From Burkholderiales bacterium RIFCSPHIGHO2_12_FULL_69_20 (GTDB taxonomy: Bacteria; Pseudomonadota; Gammaproteobacteria; Burkholderiales; Burkholderiaceae_C), in contig MESD01000019.1 in the NCBI GenBank assembly GCA_001770815.1, positions 15,973 through 79,972 on the forward strand: 64,000 nucleotides of DNA. Direction: 5' to 3'. The notes under the pieces are model-generated. The model made no database searches and was not told the DNA's origin. It saw nothing but the letters and a program-made list of their open reading frames with translations. Shown here piece after piece: positions 29,433-37,326 of this stretch; the first letter of the stretch is position 1; the number at the start of each line of letters is the position of its first letter. The translations under genes were made by a program, and so were the position numbers.

Positions 29433-29725
29433 TCCGCCCGCGCTTCCTGCCCGCCGCCGAAGCCGAGCTTCTGCGAGAAGTGGGCTACTACTCGGACGCA
29501 CGCACTGGTGCCGGCATCCGGTTCCAGGCCGCAGTGGCGGCGGCGGTTGAGTTGGCATCCCGGCAGCCTCAGGGCGGCGTGCCCGGCCCGCACGGCACGC
29601 GCAGCTGGCGGGTGAAGGGCTTTCCGTTCAGCGTCGTCGGCCGGGCCGGCACCGACACGCTGCTGGTCGTGGCGATCGCCCATCATCGGCGCAAGCCCGG
29701 GTACTGGGCTGCACGCGTCGCGTGA
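29429..29725 (+). CDS. RelE/ParE-family toxin
   Basis: 98-residue basic protein of the RelE/ParE superfamily. The N-terminal helix region AEAELLREVGYYSDARTGAGIRFQAAVAAAVELASRQPQG is followed by the strand pattern SWRVKGFPFSVVGRAGTDTLLVVAIAHHRRKPGYWAAR, typical of ParE-like toxins. It would inhibit translation or DNA gyrase; which of the two cannot be told. GTG start in a GTGA overlap with the antitoxin gene. The 3' end lies 38 bases from the convergent 3' end of mod. Confidence 0.88.
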   Translation: MIRPRFLPAAEAELLREVGYYSDARTGAGIRFQAAVAAAVELASRQPQGGVPGPHGTRSWRVKGFPFSVVGRAGTDTLLVVAIAHHRRKPGYWAARVA

Positions 29726-29763
29726 GGCGGGGCACCTCGCGTGTGCTGCCCGCAGGCACCGCG

Positions 29764-32700
29764 TCACAGCCCCTCCAGCGTCAGCACCCGCAGGCCTTCG
29801 TTGCCGCGCGGGTCAATCACCTTCACCGCCACGCGCCAGGGGCGCCCGGCGGGCAGCGCGGGCGGCCGGGCAAAGGGCAGGCTCTGCCAGCCGGTCAGCG
29901 CGTCGAAGCGCGATTCGTCCACCACGCCCTTGTCACCCAGCGCGCGCGCCAGCCTGTCCCACTTCTTGCGGTCGGGGAAAAACGCCTGGCAGATGCAGAA
30001 GCTGCGGCCGTCGTAGTCGGTGTCGACAAACCAGGCGGCGATGCGCTCGCGGCTGGTCGGGTACAGCGCGTTGCTCACCGGGTCGTAGATGTCCATGCCC
30101 TCGACTTCCAGCACGCACTGGCCATCGTCCAGCCGGCGTGGTGGCTTGACGCGCGGCGCCGAGAACACCATGAACAACTGGCTGCCGGGCTGGGTTTTCA
30201 GCAGCTCGCCCATCGCCACGTCGGGCCGGATCAGCGCCATGTGCAGGCGCAGGCGCGGATGGCTGGCCTCGTCGATCACCGCCTGGGCCTGGGCGTCGAA
30301 GCCGAAGCCGGCGAACACCAACTCGTCGTAGCCGGCACGGTTGGCGCTGCGCACTGCATCCTCGACCTGGAACGCCGAGACATTGCCCACCTCGGGGCCG
30401 ATCGACACCGCCACCCGCCGCTCGTCGGCGTCGCCCCAGGCGCCTTCGGCATGCAGCAGGCCCGGCGAGCTGATGGGCTCCAGCCGGGCGAAGCGCTGGT
30501 GCTTGTTGCCGGCAAAGTCCACCCCCGCGGCCTTCAGCAGGCGCAGCACCTTGTCGAGATGGGCCTCGGCATTGCTGCTGCTGATGGCGCCGGTGGAGGC
30601 TTCATCGGCATCGTCGCCAAAGGTGTCCAGTGATTCGGGCGCGCCGGTGATGGGCGAGGCCGGCGGATCGTCGTGCAGGCCCTGCTCCAGAGCGATCACG
30701 CCCTCGATCGAGAACGGCCCGGCCACCCGCACCACGCCGGGCACCGTCTCGGGCTGGTCGACCAGCTCTTCCAGCTCGGCGTTGGCGGCGATGCAGGCAT
30801 TCACCTCGTCCATCTTGGCGCGCCAGGCCGTGCGGTACGCCGCCAGCGCCTGGGCCAGCAGCGGCGGCCAGTCGGCATCGGCGTCGAACGGTACCTGCCA
30901 CGGCTGCCAGGCTGTTTTGGGGATGGCGGCGCGGTAGGCGGTGGCCTGCTTGGCGGTGAGTGCCTTCAAAGGCTTGGCGGCCTTGGCTTCGATGAGGGCT
31001 GCCGGATGGGTGTCAGGCAGCAGCCAGCGGCGCTGGTCGGCTTCGGTCACCGCGTTGGCGCCTTCTTCGCGGTGCTTGCGCACCAAGCGGCCGGCCAGCT
31101 CCTGCCGGTAGGACTTGGCCACCGGCGCCAGCGCGGCGTTCAGCGCCGCCAGCCGCTCGGCCAGCACGGGGTCGTGGCGGGCGAACATCGCGTCGAGTGC
31201 GGTGTTGCGTGCAATGCTGCGCAGCGTGATGTGCGGAACCTTTTTGCAATCGAAAGTCTTCGTCTCGGTCGTGTCGTGTCGTGTCGTGTCGTGTCGTGTC
31301 GTGTCGTGTCGTAGCCACGCGCCACGCGGGTTGCGGGCCAGGTCTTCAGCGCTCAGAGAACGCAGCTTGAAATGCTCGAAGCTGGCCGTCATCAGCCGCT
31401 GCTTGGCCAGCGCCAGCGCCACCCGGCTGGTGTCGCAGGTGATCCAGCGCCGGCCCCATTTCTCGGCGACGAAGGCGGTGGTGCCGCTGCCGCAGGTGGG
31501 GTCGAGCACGAGGTCGCCTGGGTCGGTGGCCATCAGGATGCAGCGCTCAATCACCTTGGTGTTGGTCTGCACAACATAGACCTTGGCATCCGTGAAGCTG
31601 CCAGTGCTGGTGTCGGTCCACATGTTACCCATCGGTTTGACTGCGAAGTCGGCAATGAATCTCTTGTAGCGGAGTGTCGAACCAGTCACGCCTAGTCGAT
31701 TCGCTCGCTCCAGCCTTTTCAGGCCTGGGCCATCACTCTTAAAAGTCCCTTTGGTCACTGGAAAATCCTCGCCCCGGAACTCGAACGACTTCAAGTCACC
31801 GTCGCCGGCCGACCGTGACGAGGTGATGTTGTCCATCGAGAACAGCCGCGAAGACTCCATCAGTGCCTGACGATCGTCGGAGTTGCTGCCACTGAGCGTC
31901 AACTCGTGACCGTTGGCGAATTCGAGGTACTTGTAGATGTTGTCCGGTTCGTTCTCTTTGGGCAGATAGACCGGGTTGAACCGGACGCGGTTGCGGTCCT
32001 TGGCATACCAAATGAGGTAGTCATCAACGGTGGCGAGTAGATCGCCGGACCCTGTCGTTGTCGTCTTGAACGACACGACGCTGACGAAATTCTCTGGACC
32101 GAACACCTCATCCATCAAGCACCTGACCCGATGCAGGTTCTCATCCGAAATCTGCACAAACACGCTGCCGCTGTCGGTCAGCAGCTCCCGCGCCATCGCC
32201 AGGCGGTCGCGCAGGTAGGCCAGGTACGAGTGCACACCCAGCGTCCAGGTGTCGCGGTAGGCCTTCACCATCTCGGGCTCGCGGGTCAGGTCTTGCACCT
32301 TGTCCTTGACGTCGCGCTGGCCCAATTGCGGCTGAAAGTTGCTCTTGAAGCTGATGCCGTAGGGCGGGTCGATGTAGACCATCTGCACCTTGCCCGCCAG
32401 GTCCTCGCGCCGCGACAGGCTGGCCATCACCGCCAGGCTGTCGCCCAGGATCATGCGGTTGCTCCAGTCCACCTCATGGCGGTAGAACTGCACCGCCTCG
32501 GCGTAGCTTTGCTGCGGGTCTGCAAACAGGTCGCGGTTAACGTCCTCGCGCGCCAGCACCCGCAGCATGGCCTGGGTGCTCACCCGCTCATGGATGTGCA
32601 GCGCCACCGGGTCGACTTCGAACCAGGGCCGCTCGCGCTTGCCGCTCCATTCCAGCCAGGGCTCGTGGCGGCGCAGCGCGGCGGCCAGCAATTGCGCCTC

Positions 32701-32979
32701 GTCGTCGCTCAGCGCACGCTGGCGCGCGGTCTGCAGCAGCTCGGGCAGGCGGTCGGTGTCGGCCGGCTGGGTTGACGAGCGCAGCACCGGGCTGAGGTGC
32801 GGGTTGTAGTGGTGGCGCAGCTTGGGCGCTTCTTCCACCCGGCCCTGCGCCTCGATGCCGGCCGGCGGGATGTTCTTGCGCCGGGCGCGGTGCTTGACGG
32901 TCTGGATCGCGTCGCCGGCGTCCTGCGCAGGGGCCGATGTATCCACAACCTCGGCTTGCAGCTTCTTGCGGGTCGCCAT
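29764..32979 (-). CDS. mod: Type III N6-adenine/cytosine methyltransferase (Mod), likely phase-variable
   Basis: Modification subunit of 1071 residues; ATG at 32979 with GGAG 9 bases upstream. It has beta-class motif order: DPPYGISF (about residue 201), a target-recognition region (about 270-475), then DPTCGSGTTAFVAEKWGRRWITCD (about 490). After the catalytic domain, eight GACAC pentanucleotides (31271-31310) encode RHDTT repeats at about residues 557-570. Then follows a C-terminal extension of about 500 residues that probably contacts Res. The tract unit is not a multiple of three, so slippage would cut off the extension; the two other frames end at 31140 and 31013. As given the frame is open (ON). 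The target-recognition region is visibly AT-richer than its surroundings. Confidence 0.93.
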   Translation of the reverse strand: MATRKKLQAEVVDTSAPAQDAGDAIQTVKHRARRKNIPPAGIEAQGRVEEAPKLRHHYNPHLSPVLRSSTQPADTDRLPELLQTARQRALSDDEAQLLAAALRRHEPWLEWSGKRERPWFEVDPVALHIHERVSTQAMLRVLAREDVNRDLFADPQQSYAEAVQFYRHEVDWSNRMILGDSLAVMASLSRREDLAGKVQMVYIDPPYGISFKSNFQPQLGQRDVKDKVQDLTREPEMVKAYRDTWTLGVHSYLAYLRDRLAMARELLTDSGSVFVQISDENLHRVRCLMDEVFGPENFVSVVSFKTTTTGSGDLLATVDDYLIWYAKDRNRVRFNPVYLPKENEPDNIYKYLEFANGHELTLSGSNSDDRQALMESSRLFSMDNITSSRSAGDGDLKSFEFRGEDFPVTKGTFKSDGPGLKRLERANRLGVTGSTLRYKRFIADFAVKPMGNMWTDTSTGSFTDAKVYVVQTNTKVIERCILMATDPGDLVLDPTCGSGTTAFVAEKWGRRWITCDTSRVALALAKQRLMTASFEHFKLRSLSAEDLARNPRGAWLRHDTTRHDTTRHDTTETKTFDCKKVPHITLRSIARNTALDAMFARHDPVLAERLAALNAALAPVAKSYRQELAGRLVRKHREEGANAVTEADQRRWLLPDTHPAALIEAKAAKPLKALTAKQATAYRAAIPKTAWQPWQVPFDADADWPPLLAQALAAYRTAWRAKMDEVNACIAANAELEELVDQPETVPGVVRVAGPFSIEGVIALEQGLHDDPPASPITGAPESLDTFGDDADEASTGAISSSNAEAHLDKVLRLLKAAGVDFAGNKHQRFARLEPISSPGLLHAEGAWGDADERRVAVSIGPEVGNVSAFQVEDAVRSANRAGYDELVFAGFGFDAQAQAVIDEASHPRLRLHMALIRPDVAMGELLKTQPGSQLFMVFSAPRVKPPRRLDDGQCVLEVEGMDIYDPVSNALYPTSRERIAAWFVDTDYDGRSFCICQAFFPDRKKWDRLARALGDKGVVDESRFDALTGWQSLPFARPPALPAGRPWRVAVKVIDPRGNEGLRVLTLEGL
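31271..31310. repeat. (GTGTC)8 pentanucleotide repeat in mod
   Basis: Eight perfect copies of GTGTC on the plus strand (GACAC on the mod coding strand), flanked by a partial GGTC and GT. All three reading frames on the coding strand stay open across the tract. This is the typical build of a slipped-strand phase-variation switch. Confidence 0.95.
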
Positions 32980-33063
32980 GGACGGAGTCTCCCTGAACTC
33001 TGTTGCTTTGATCCAAGCGCCCCAAGGCCGGCCGGGGCCGGCCGTCCCCCACGGGGATCAAGG

Positions 33064-33083
33064 AAAGTGGCGACGCCACATTT
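33064..33083 (-). terminator. Hairpin after ubiA
   Basis: GTGGC-GAC-GCCAC stem flanked by AAA and TTT, in the gap between the end of ubiA and the start of mod on the minus strand. On that strand the stem runs into CTTTCCTT. It is a weak candidate for ending ubiA transcription before mod. Confidence 0.35.
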
Positions 33084-33134
33084 CTCATGAGTCTATGTCC
33101 AGGCTGGCAGCGGCCCGGCGGCAGCCGGGTGACT

Positions 33135-34043
33135 TCAGCGCAGCGCCAGATCCAGCGCCACACCGGCGAACACCGCAAAGCCCAGCCAGTGGTTCAGCCG
33201 GAAGGCCTTGAAGCAGCCTTCGCGAGTGCGGCCGCGGATCAGCGTGTAGTGCCACAGCGCCTGCACGCCCGCGGCGGCGATGCCGGCGGCGAACACCGCG
33301 CCCAGGCCCAGCCTGTGCCCCAGCACCGCCCAACTGGCCAGGTACGCGGCATAAAAGCCCATCACCGCGGCCACGTCCCAGCCGCCCAGCGTCAGCGCCG
33401 AGGTCTGGATGCCGATCTTCAGGTCGTCGTCGCGGTCGACCATCGCGTACTCGGTGTCGTAGGCCAGCACCCAGCACAGGTTGCCCAGCAGCAGCAGCCA
33501 GGCGGCCGCGGGCACCGCCGCGGCGATGCCCGCCACGCCCCAATCGCGCCCGCCCAGCACCGCGGAGAAGGCCATCGGGATGCCGAAGCTGAAGGCCACG
33601 CCCAGCACCGCCTGCGGCATCGCCACGCTGCGCTTGGCATAGGGATAGATCAGCGCGATGGCCAGCGCGGCGAACGACAGCGTGATGGTGGGCGGGTTGG
33701 TCGTCAGCACCAGCATGAAGGCCGCCAGCGCCAGCAGCGCGCCCAGCATCAAGGCCTCGCGCACCGGCAGCGCACCGCTGGTGACCGGCCGGCGCGCGGT
33801 GCGCTTGACGTGGCGGTCGAACTCGCGGTCGGCCACGTCGTTGCTGCAGCAGCCGGCGCTGCGCATCAGGATGGTGCCGAGCACGAACACCGCCAGCAGG
33901 TGCCAGCCGGGCCAGCCGTCGGCGGCGATCCACAGCGCGCTGAGCGTGGGCCACAGCAGCAGCAGCCAGCCGGCCGGGCGGTCCCAGCGGACCAGATCGA
34001 GGTAAAGCGTCAGGCGCGAGGGTGCCGGGGCGGTGAGGGCCAT
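33135..34043 (-). CDS. ubiA: 4-hydroxybenzoate octaprenyltransferase
   Basis: Integral membrane enzyme that attaches the polyprenyl tail to 4-hydroxybenzoate in ubiquinone synthesis. The start at 34043 ([26 protein letters not shown]) gives 302 residues; the long ORF from 34838 runs into the neighbouring gene. Both Asp-rich magnesium/diphosphate motifs are present: [19 protein letters not shown] and [16 protein letters not shown]. Eight or nine membrane helices can be read. It lies 47 bases downstream of the esterase-monooxygenase fusion on the same strand. Confidence 0.95.
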   Translation of the reverse strand: MALTAPAPSRLTLYLDLVRWDRPAGWLLLLWPTLSALWIAADGWPGWHLLAVFVLGTILMRSAGCCSNDVADREFDRHVKRTARRPVTSGALPVREALMLGALLALAAFMLVLTTNPPTITLSFAALAIALIYPYAKRSVAMPQAVLGVAFSFGIPMAFSAVLGGRDWGVAGIAAAVPAAAWLLLLGNLCWVLAYDTEYAMVDRDDDLKIGIQTSALTLGGWDVAAVMGFYAAYLASWAVLGHRLGLGAVFAAGIAAAGVQALWHYTLIRGRTREGCFKAFRLNHWLGFAVFAGVALDLALR

Positions 34044-34090
34044 GGCCGGAATTATCGGCCGCCCACGCAAGCCGCCGGCCATGCCGGCCT

Positions 34091-36517
34091 TCAACCGAAG
34101 CGGTAGCTGGCGAAATCGGGCTGCGCGATGGCGCGCTGGTACTCGCCCGTGAAGCCCGGCCACAGCGCCACCACCTTGCCAGCTTCGGTGCGGTACCAAC
34201 TGCGGCAGCTGGTCCACACCGAGCCGTTCAGCCGCGCCTGCAAGGCATCGTTGTGGGCGCGAAAGACCTCGGGCTTGAGGTCCAGCCAGCGCTCGCCGCC
34301 GGCCAGTACCCGCTGCATGCAGGCCACCGCGTAGGCCGCCTCGGGCTCGATGTAGAGCAGGGTGCTGGTGTGGCCGGTGGCGGTGTTGGGGCCCAGCATC
34401 AGGAACAGGTTGGGGAAGCCCGCGACGGTGATGCCGAAATAGGCTTCGGGGCCCTGCGCCCAGGCCTCGCGCAGCGTGCGCCCGCCCCGGCCGGTGACGG
34501 TGATCGTCGACAGCAGCTGCACCGTGTCGAAGCCGGTGGCGCACACCAACGCATCGATGGCCCGCTCGCGGCCATCGGCGGTGACGATGCCGTGCGGCGT
34601 GATGCGGCTGATCGCCTCGGTCACCAGCTCGCAGTGGGGCCGCGCCAGCGCCGGCAAGTACTCGTTGCTGTAGATCAGCCGCTTGCAGCCCAGCGGGTAA
34701 GGCGGCGTCAGCTTCTTGCGCAGTGCGGCGTCGGGCACCTGGCGCTGCAGGTGCATCGCCGCGGTCTTGAGCATGCCGCGGCGCGCGGCCGTGCCCTCGT
34801 CGAAGCCCTTGCGGCCCCATTCCAGCACCCGGTACCAAAACCCGCGCACCGCCTTGGCATAAGGCGGCAAGTGAGCGAGCAGCCGGTCGAGTGCGTTGTA
34901 GCGACGGTCGAGCCGCGGCAGCACCCAGTTGGCGGTGCGCTGGAAGACGTGCAACTGCGCCGCCTGGGCGGCAATCGGCGGGACCAGCTGCGAGGCGGTG
35001 GAGCCGGTGCCGATCACCGCCACCCTCTGGCCACTCAGGTCGACGCCGTGATCCCAGCGTGCCGAGTGCAGCAACTGGCCCTTGAAATCATCCAGCCCGG
35101 GGATGTCGGGAAAGCGCGCCTGGCTCAGCGGCCCGGTGCTGCAGACGAAGAAGCGCGCGCGCAACCGCTGGCCCGCGGCGGTGGCCAGCTGCCAGTGGCC
35201 GCTGGTCTCGTCGAAATGCGCCTCGGTCAGCTGGGTGCCACAGCGGATGTGCGGGGTGATGCCGTGCTGCTGCGCCACCCGCCGCATGTAGGCCTGGATC
35301 TCGGGCGCGGTGGCGAAACGCCGCGTCCATTGTGGGTTGGGCGCAAACGAGAACGAGTACAGCGGCGCCGGCACGTCGACCTGCGCGCCGGGGTAGGTGT
35401 TGTCCCACCAGGTGCCGCCCAGGCCGGGCGACTTCTCCAGGATCACGAAGTCGTGCAGGCCGGCCTTCTTCAGCGCGATGGCGATGCACAGGCCCGACAT
35501 GCCGGCGCCCAGGATCACCACGGTGTGCTCGCTGATCTGGGCGGCGGGCGCGGTGGCGGCGGTGGTGTTCACCGCATCGACCGCTTGGCCGATGAAGTGG
35601 GCGGCACGCGCCAGCGCCGCATCGGCACTGGGCAGCGCGCCGGCGTGCGACTGGAAGACATGCCAGCGGCCGGCAGTCACCTCGCAGCGCACGGCCCCAC
35701 CGGCGGCCTGCAGCGCATCGTGCAGGCGCAGGCTTTCGGCGTGCAGCAGGTCGTCGGTGCCGACCTGGATCAGCGCCGGCGGCAGGCCCTGCAGATCACC
35801 CAACAAGGGCGAGACGCCCGGCTGCGCCGCATCGGCACCGGCCAGGTAATGCAACGCGCCAGCGGCCACCCAGGCATGGCTGAGCATGGCCTCGCCCGAC
35901 GTGGGGGGCGGCAGCCGGGCCAGCGTGGCATCGACCCAGGGCGCCATCAGCAGCAGCGCGGCGGGCGCGGCAGCGCCGACATCAGTGGGCTCGGTGGCAT
36001 CACGCAGCGCCAGCGCGGTGGCCAGCGCCAGGCCGGCGCCGGCCGAATCACCGGCCAGCACCACCGGGCCTTGCAGGCGCAAGGCGCGCACGGCGGCCAG
36101 CGCATCGTGCAGTGCGGCGGGAAAGGGATGCTCCGGCGCCAGCCGGTAGTCGAGCGCAAACACCGCCATGCCGGTGCCCCGTGCCAGCGCGCCGGTGATG
36201 CCGCGGTGGGTGGCCGGGCTGCCCACGCAGTAGGCGCCGCCGTGCAGGTACAGCACAGTGCCACGGCGCGGTGTGCCGTCTCGTGGACGCACCCACTCGC
36301 CGGGCACACCGGCCATGCCGCCAACGCGGTCGGGCGTGATCCGCACACCGCGCGGCGGCAGGTTCAGCCGCGCCACCACGCCCAGCCAGCGGCGCTGCGC
36401 GGTGATGGACCAGCGCGGCGAAAACGCCGGCTTGAGCAGGGCCTTCAGCGTGCCGCGCAGCAGCGGGGCCAGCAGCGCTTCGAGGGCGCCTGCGGGATGG
36501 AAGGTTTCAAGCGCCAT
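34091..36517 (-). CDS. Esterase (HSL family) fused to Baeyer-Villiger-type monooxygenase
   Basis: Two-enzyme fusion of 808 residues. Residues 1 to about 325 are an alpha/beta hydrolase of the hormone-sensitive lipase family: oxyanion motif [11 protein letters not shown], nucleophile GDSAGAG, acid in [11 protein letters not shown], histidine in GRWHVFQ. Residues about 330 to 808 are a flavin monooxygenase with FAD motif [15 protein letters not shown], the Baeyer-Villiger fingerprint [12 protein letters not shown] and NADP motif [12 protein letters not shown]. One chain could oxidise a ketone to an ester and then hydrolyse it to alcohol and acid. The substrate is unknown, and other family members act on cyclic ketones or long-chain acetates. 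The start at 36517 is supported by the complete hydrolase fold. Confidence 0.88.
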   Translation of the reverse strand: MALETFHPAGALEALLAPLLRGTLKALLKPAFSPRWSITAQRRWLGVVARLNLPPRGVRITPDRVGGMAGVPGEWVRPRDGTPRRGTVLYLHGGAYCVGSPATHRGITGALARGTGMAVFALDYRLAPEHPFPAALHDALAAVRALRLQGPVVLAGDSAGAGLALATALALRDATEPTDVGAAAPAALLLMAPWVDATLARLPPPTSGEAMLSHAWVAAGALHYLAGADAAQPGVSPLLGDLQGLPPALIQVGTDDLLHAESLRLHDALQAAGGAVRCEVTAGRWHVFQSHAGALPSADAALARAAHFIGQAVDAVNTTAATAPAAQISEHTVVILGAGMSGLCIAIALKKAGLHDFVILEKSPGLGGTWWDNTYPGAQVDVPAPLYSFSFAPNPQWTRRFATAPEIQAYMRRVAQQHGITPHIRCGTQLTEAHFDETSGHWQLATAAGQRLRARFFVCSTGPLSQARFPDIPGLDDFKGQLLHSARWDHGVDLSGQRVAVIGTGSTASQLVPPIAAQAAQLHVFQRTANWVLPRLDRRYNALDRLLAHLPPYAKAVRGFWYRVLEWGRKGFDEGTAARRGMLKTAAMHLQRQVPDAALRKKLTPPYPLGCKRLIYSNEYLPALARPHCELVTEAISRITPHGIVTADGRERAIDALVCATGFDTVQLLSTITVTGRGGRTLREAWAQGPEAYFGITVAGFPNLFLMLGPNTATGHTSTLLYIEPEAAYAVACMQRVLAGGERWLDLKPEVFRAHNDALQARLNGSVWTSCRSWYRTEAGKVVALWPGFTGEYQRAIAQPDFASYRFG

Positions 36518-36574
36518 GACGCGGCGACGCAGCGGCCGGGGCGTGGCGGGCCGATGGCCTGATGAGCCGGTCGC

Positions 36575-36994
36575 TCACGGCTTGGCGAAGAACTTCACCC
36601 CGGGGAGGCCTTCGAAGTGCCGGTCCTGGGTCCACAACTCGGCACCGTGTTGGCGTGCGGTGGCGTAGATCAGGCTGTCGGCCATCGGCAGGCCATTGAC
36701 GGCAGCGGCCAGCACCAGGTTCAGGTCGATCGGTACCACCTGGCCGCGCTGCATCAGGCCGAGTGCCGCCACGGCGGCCTCTTCACCCGCTTCGCGGGCC
36801 AGCTTCTTGACCACCTCGTACACGGTCAACACCGGCACGACCAGGGTCTCGACGGCGTCGATGGCGGCGGCGAACTGGTCGGCCTGGGGGCTGTCGGCAA
36901 AGTACTCCAGCCAGCACGAGGAGTCGATTACCCGCACGACTGCGGCAGTGGCCGGCGCGCGCCGCGTGCGCCTGGGCTTGGCGGCGGTGGTCAC
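36575..36994 (-). CDS. vapC: VapC-type PIN-domain ribonuclease toxin
   Basis: 139-residue PIN-domain toxin, probably a Mg-dependent RNase that cuts tRNA or rRNA. The acidic active-site residues are seen in VIDSSCWLEYF, TVYEVVKKLA, MADSLIYATA and LWTQDRHFEG. An unusual basic N-terminal extension of about 20 residues (AAKPRRTRRAPATAA) precedes the fold; a start nearer VVRVIDSS is possible but no better start codon is apparent. The start overlaps the antitoxin stop by 4 bases. Confidence 0.88.
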   Translation of the reverse strand: MTTAAKPRRTRRAPATAAVVRVIDSSCWLEYFADSPQADQFAAAIDAVETLVVPVLTVYEVVKKLAREAGEEAAVAALGLMQRGQVVPIDLNLVLAAAVNGLPMADSLIYATARQHGAELWTQDRHFEGLPGVKFFAKP

Positions 36995-37200
36995 AGCGGC
37001 CTATCGTCGTCGCGGATGACGTGGGTGTCGATGCCGCGCGCCAGGCCGCGCAGGGCCGACGGCGGCAACAGCGGCATCAGGCGCAGGCCGCCGTTGAATT
37101 CGATGACCTGCAGCTTGGCGCCGGGCTGCAGATTCAGGCGCTGGCGCACCGCCAGCGGGATCACCACCTGGAACTTGGGCGAAACGGTCACGGTCGTCAT
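36991..37200 (-). CDS. vapB: AbrB/SpoVT-type antitoxin (VapB)
   Basis: 69-residue swapped-hairpin DNA-binding protein: VTVSPKFQVVIPLAVRQRLNLQPGAKLQVIEF is the AbrB/MazE-type domain, and the C-terminal tail LARGIDTHVIRDDDRPL is the toxin-binding part. It should bind the VapC toxin encoded immediately downstream and repress the promoter in the 126-base gap to the divergent restriction enzyme gene. That gap is shared, so VapB could also affect the restriction gene. Confidence 0.87.
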   Translation of the reverse strand: MTTVTVSPKFQVVIPLAVRQRLNLQPGAKLQVIEFNGGLRLMPLLPPSALRGLARGIDTHVIRDDDRPL

Positions 37201-37326
37201 ATCGATGACTCTAGCGTATGACGTTGTGGCTGTCGATCAAAAGGGCGGTCTCAGGGATGCCCGCCCCGCGTGCGCGCGTAGCGAGTCGCCTGTTGGTTAT
37301 GCTCACCCGGAGATCCCTGGAGTCCC

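Noticed and set aside
31013-31325. Small minus-strand ORFs beginning with RHDTT repeats
   Set aside because: They are the alternative frames of mod around the pentanucleotide tract and not separate genes; they only matter as ends of slipped products.
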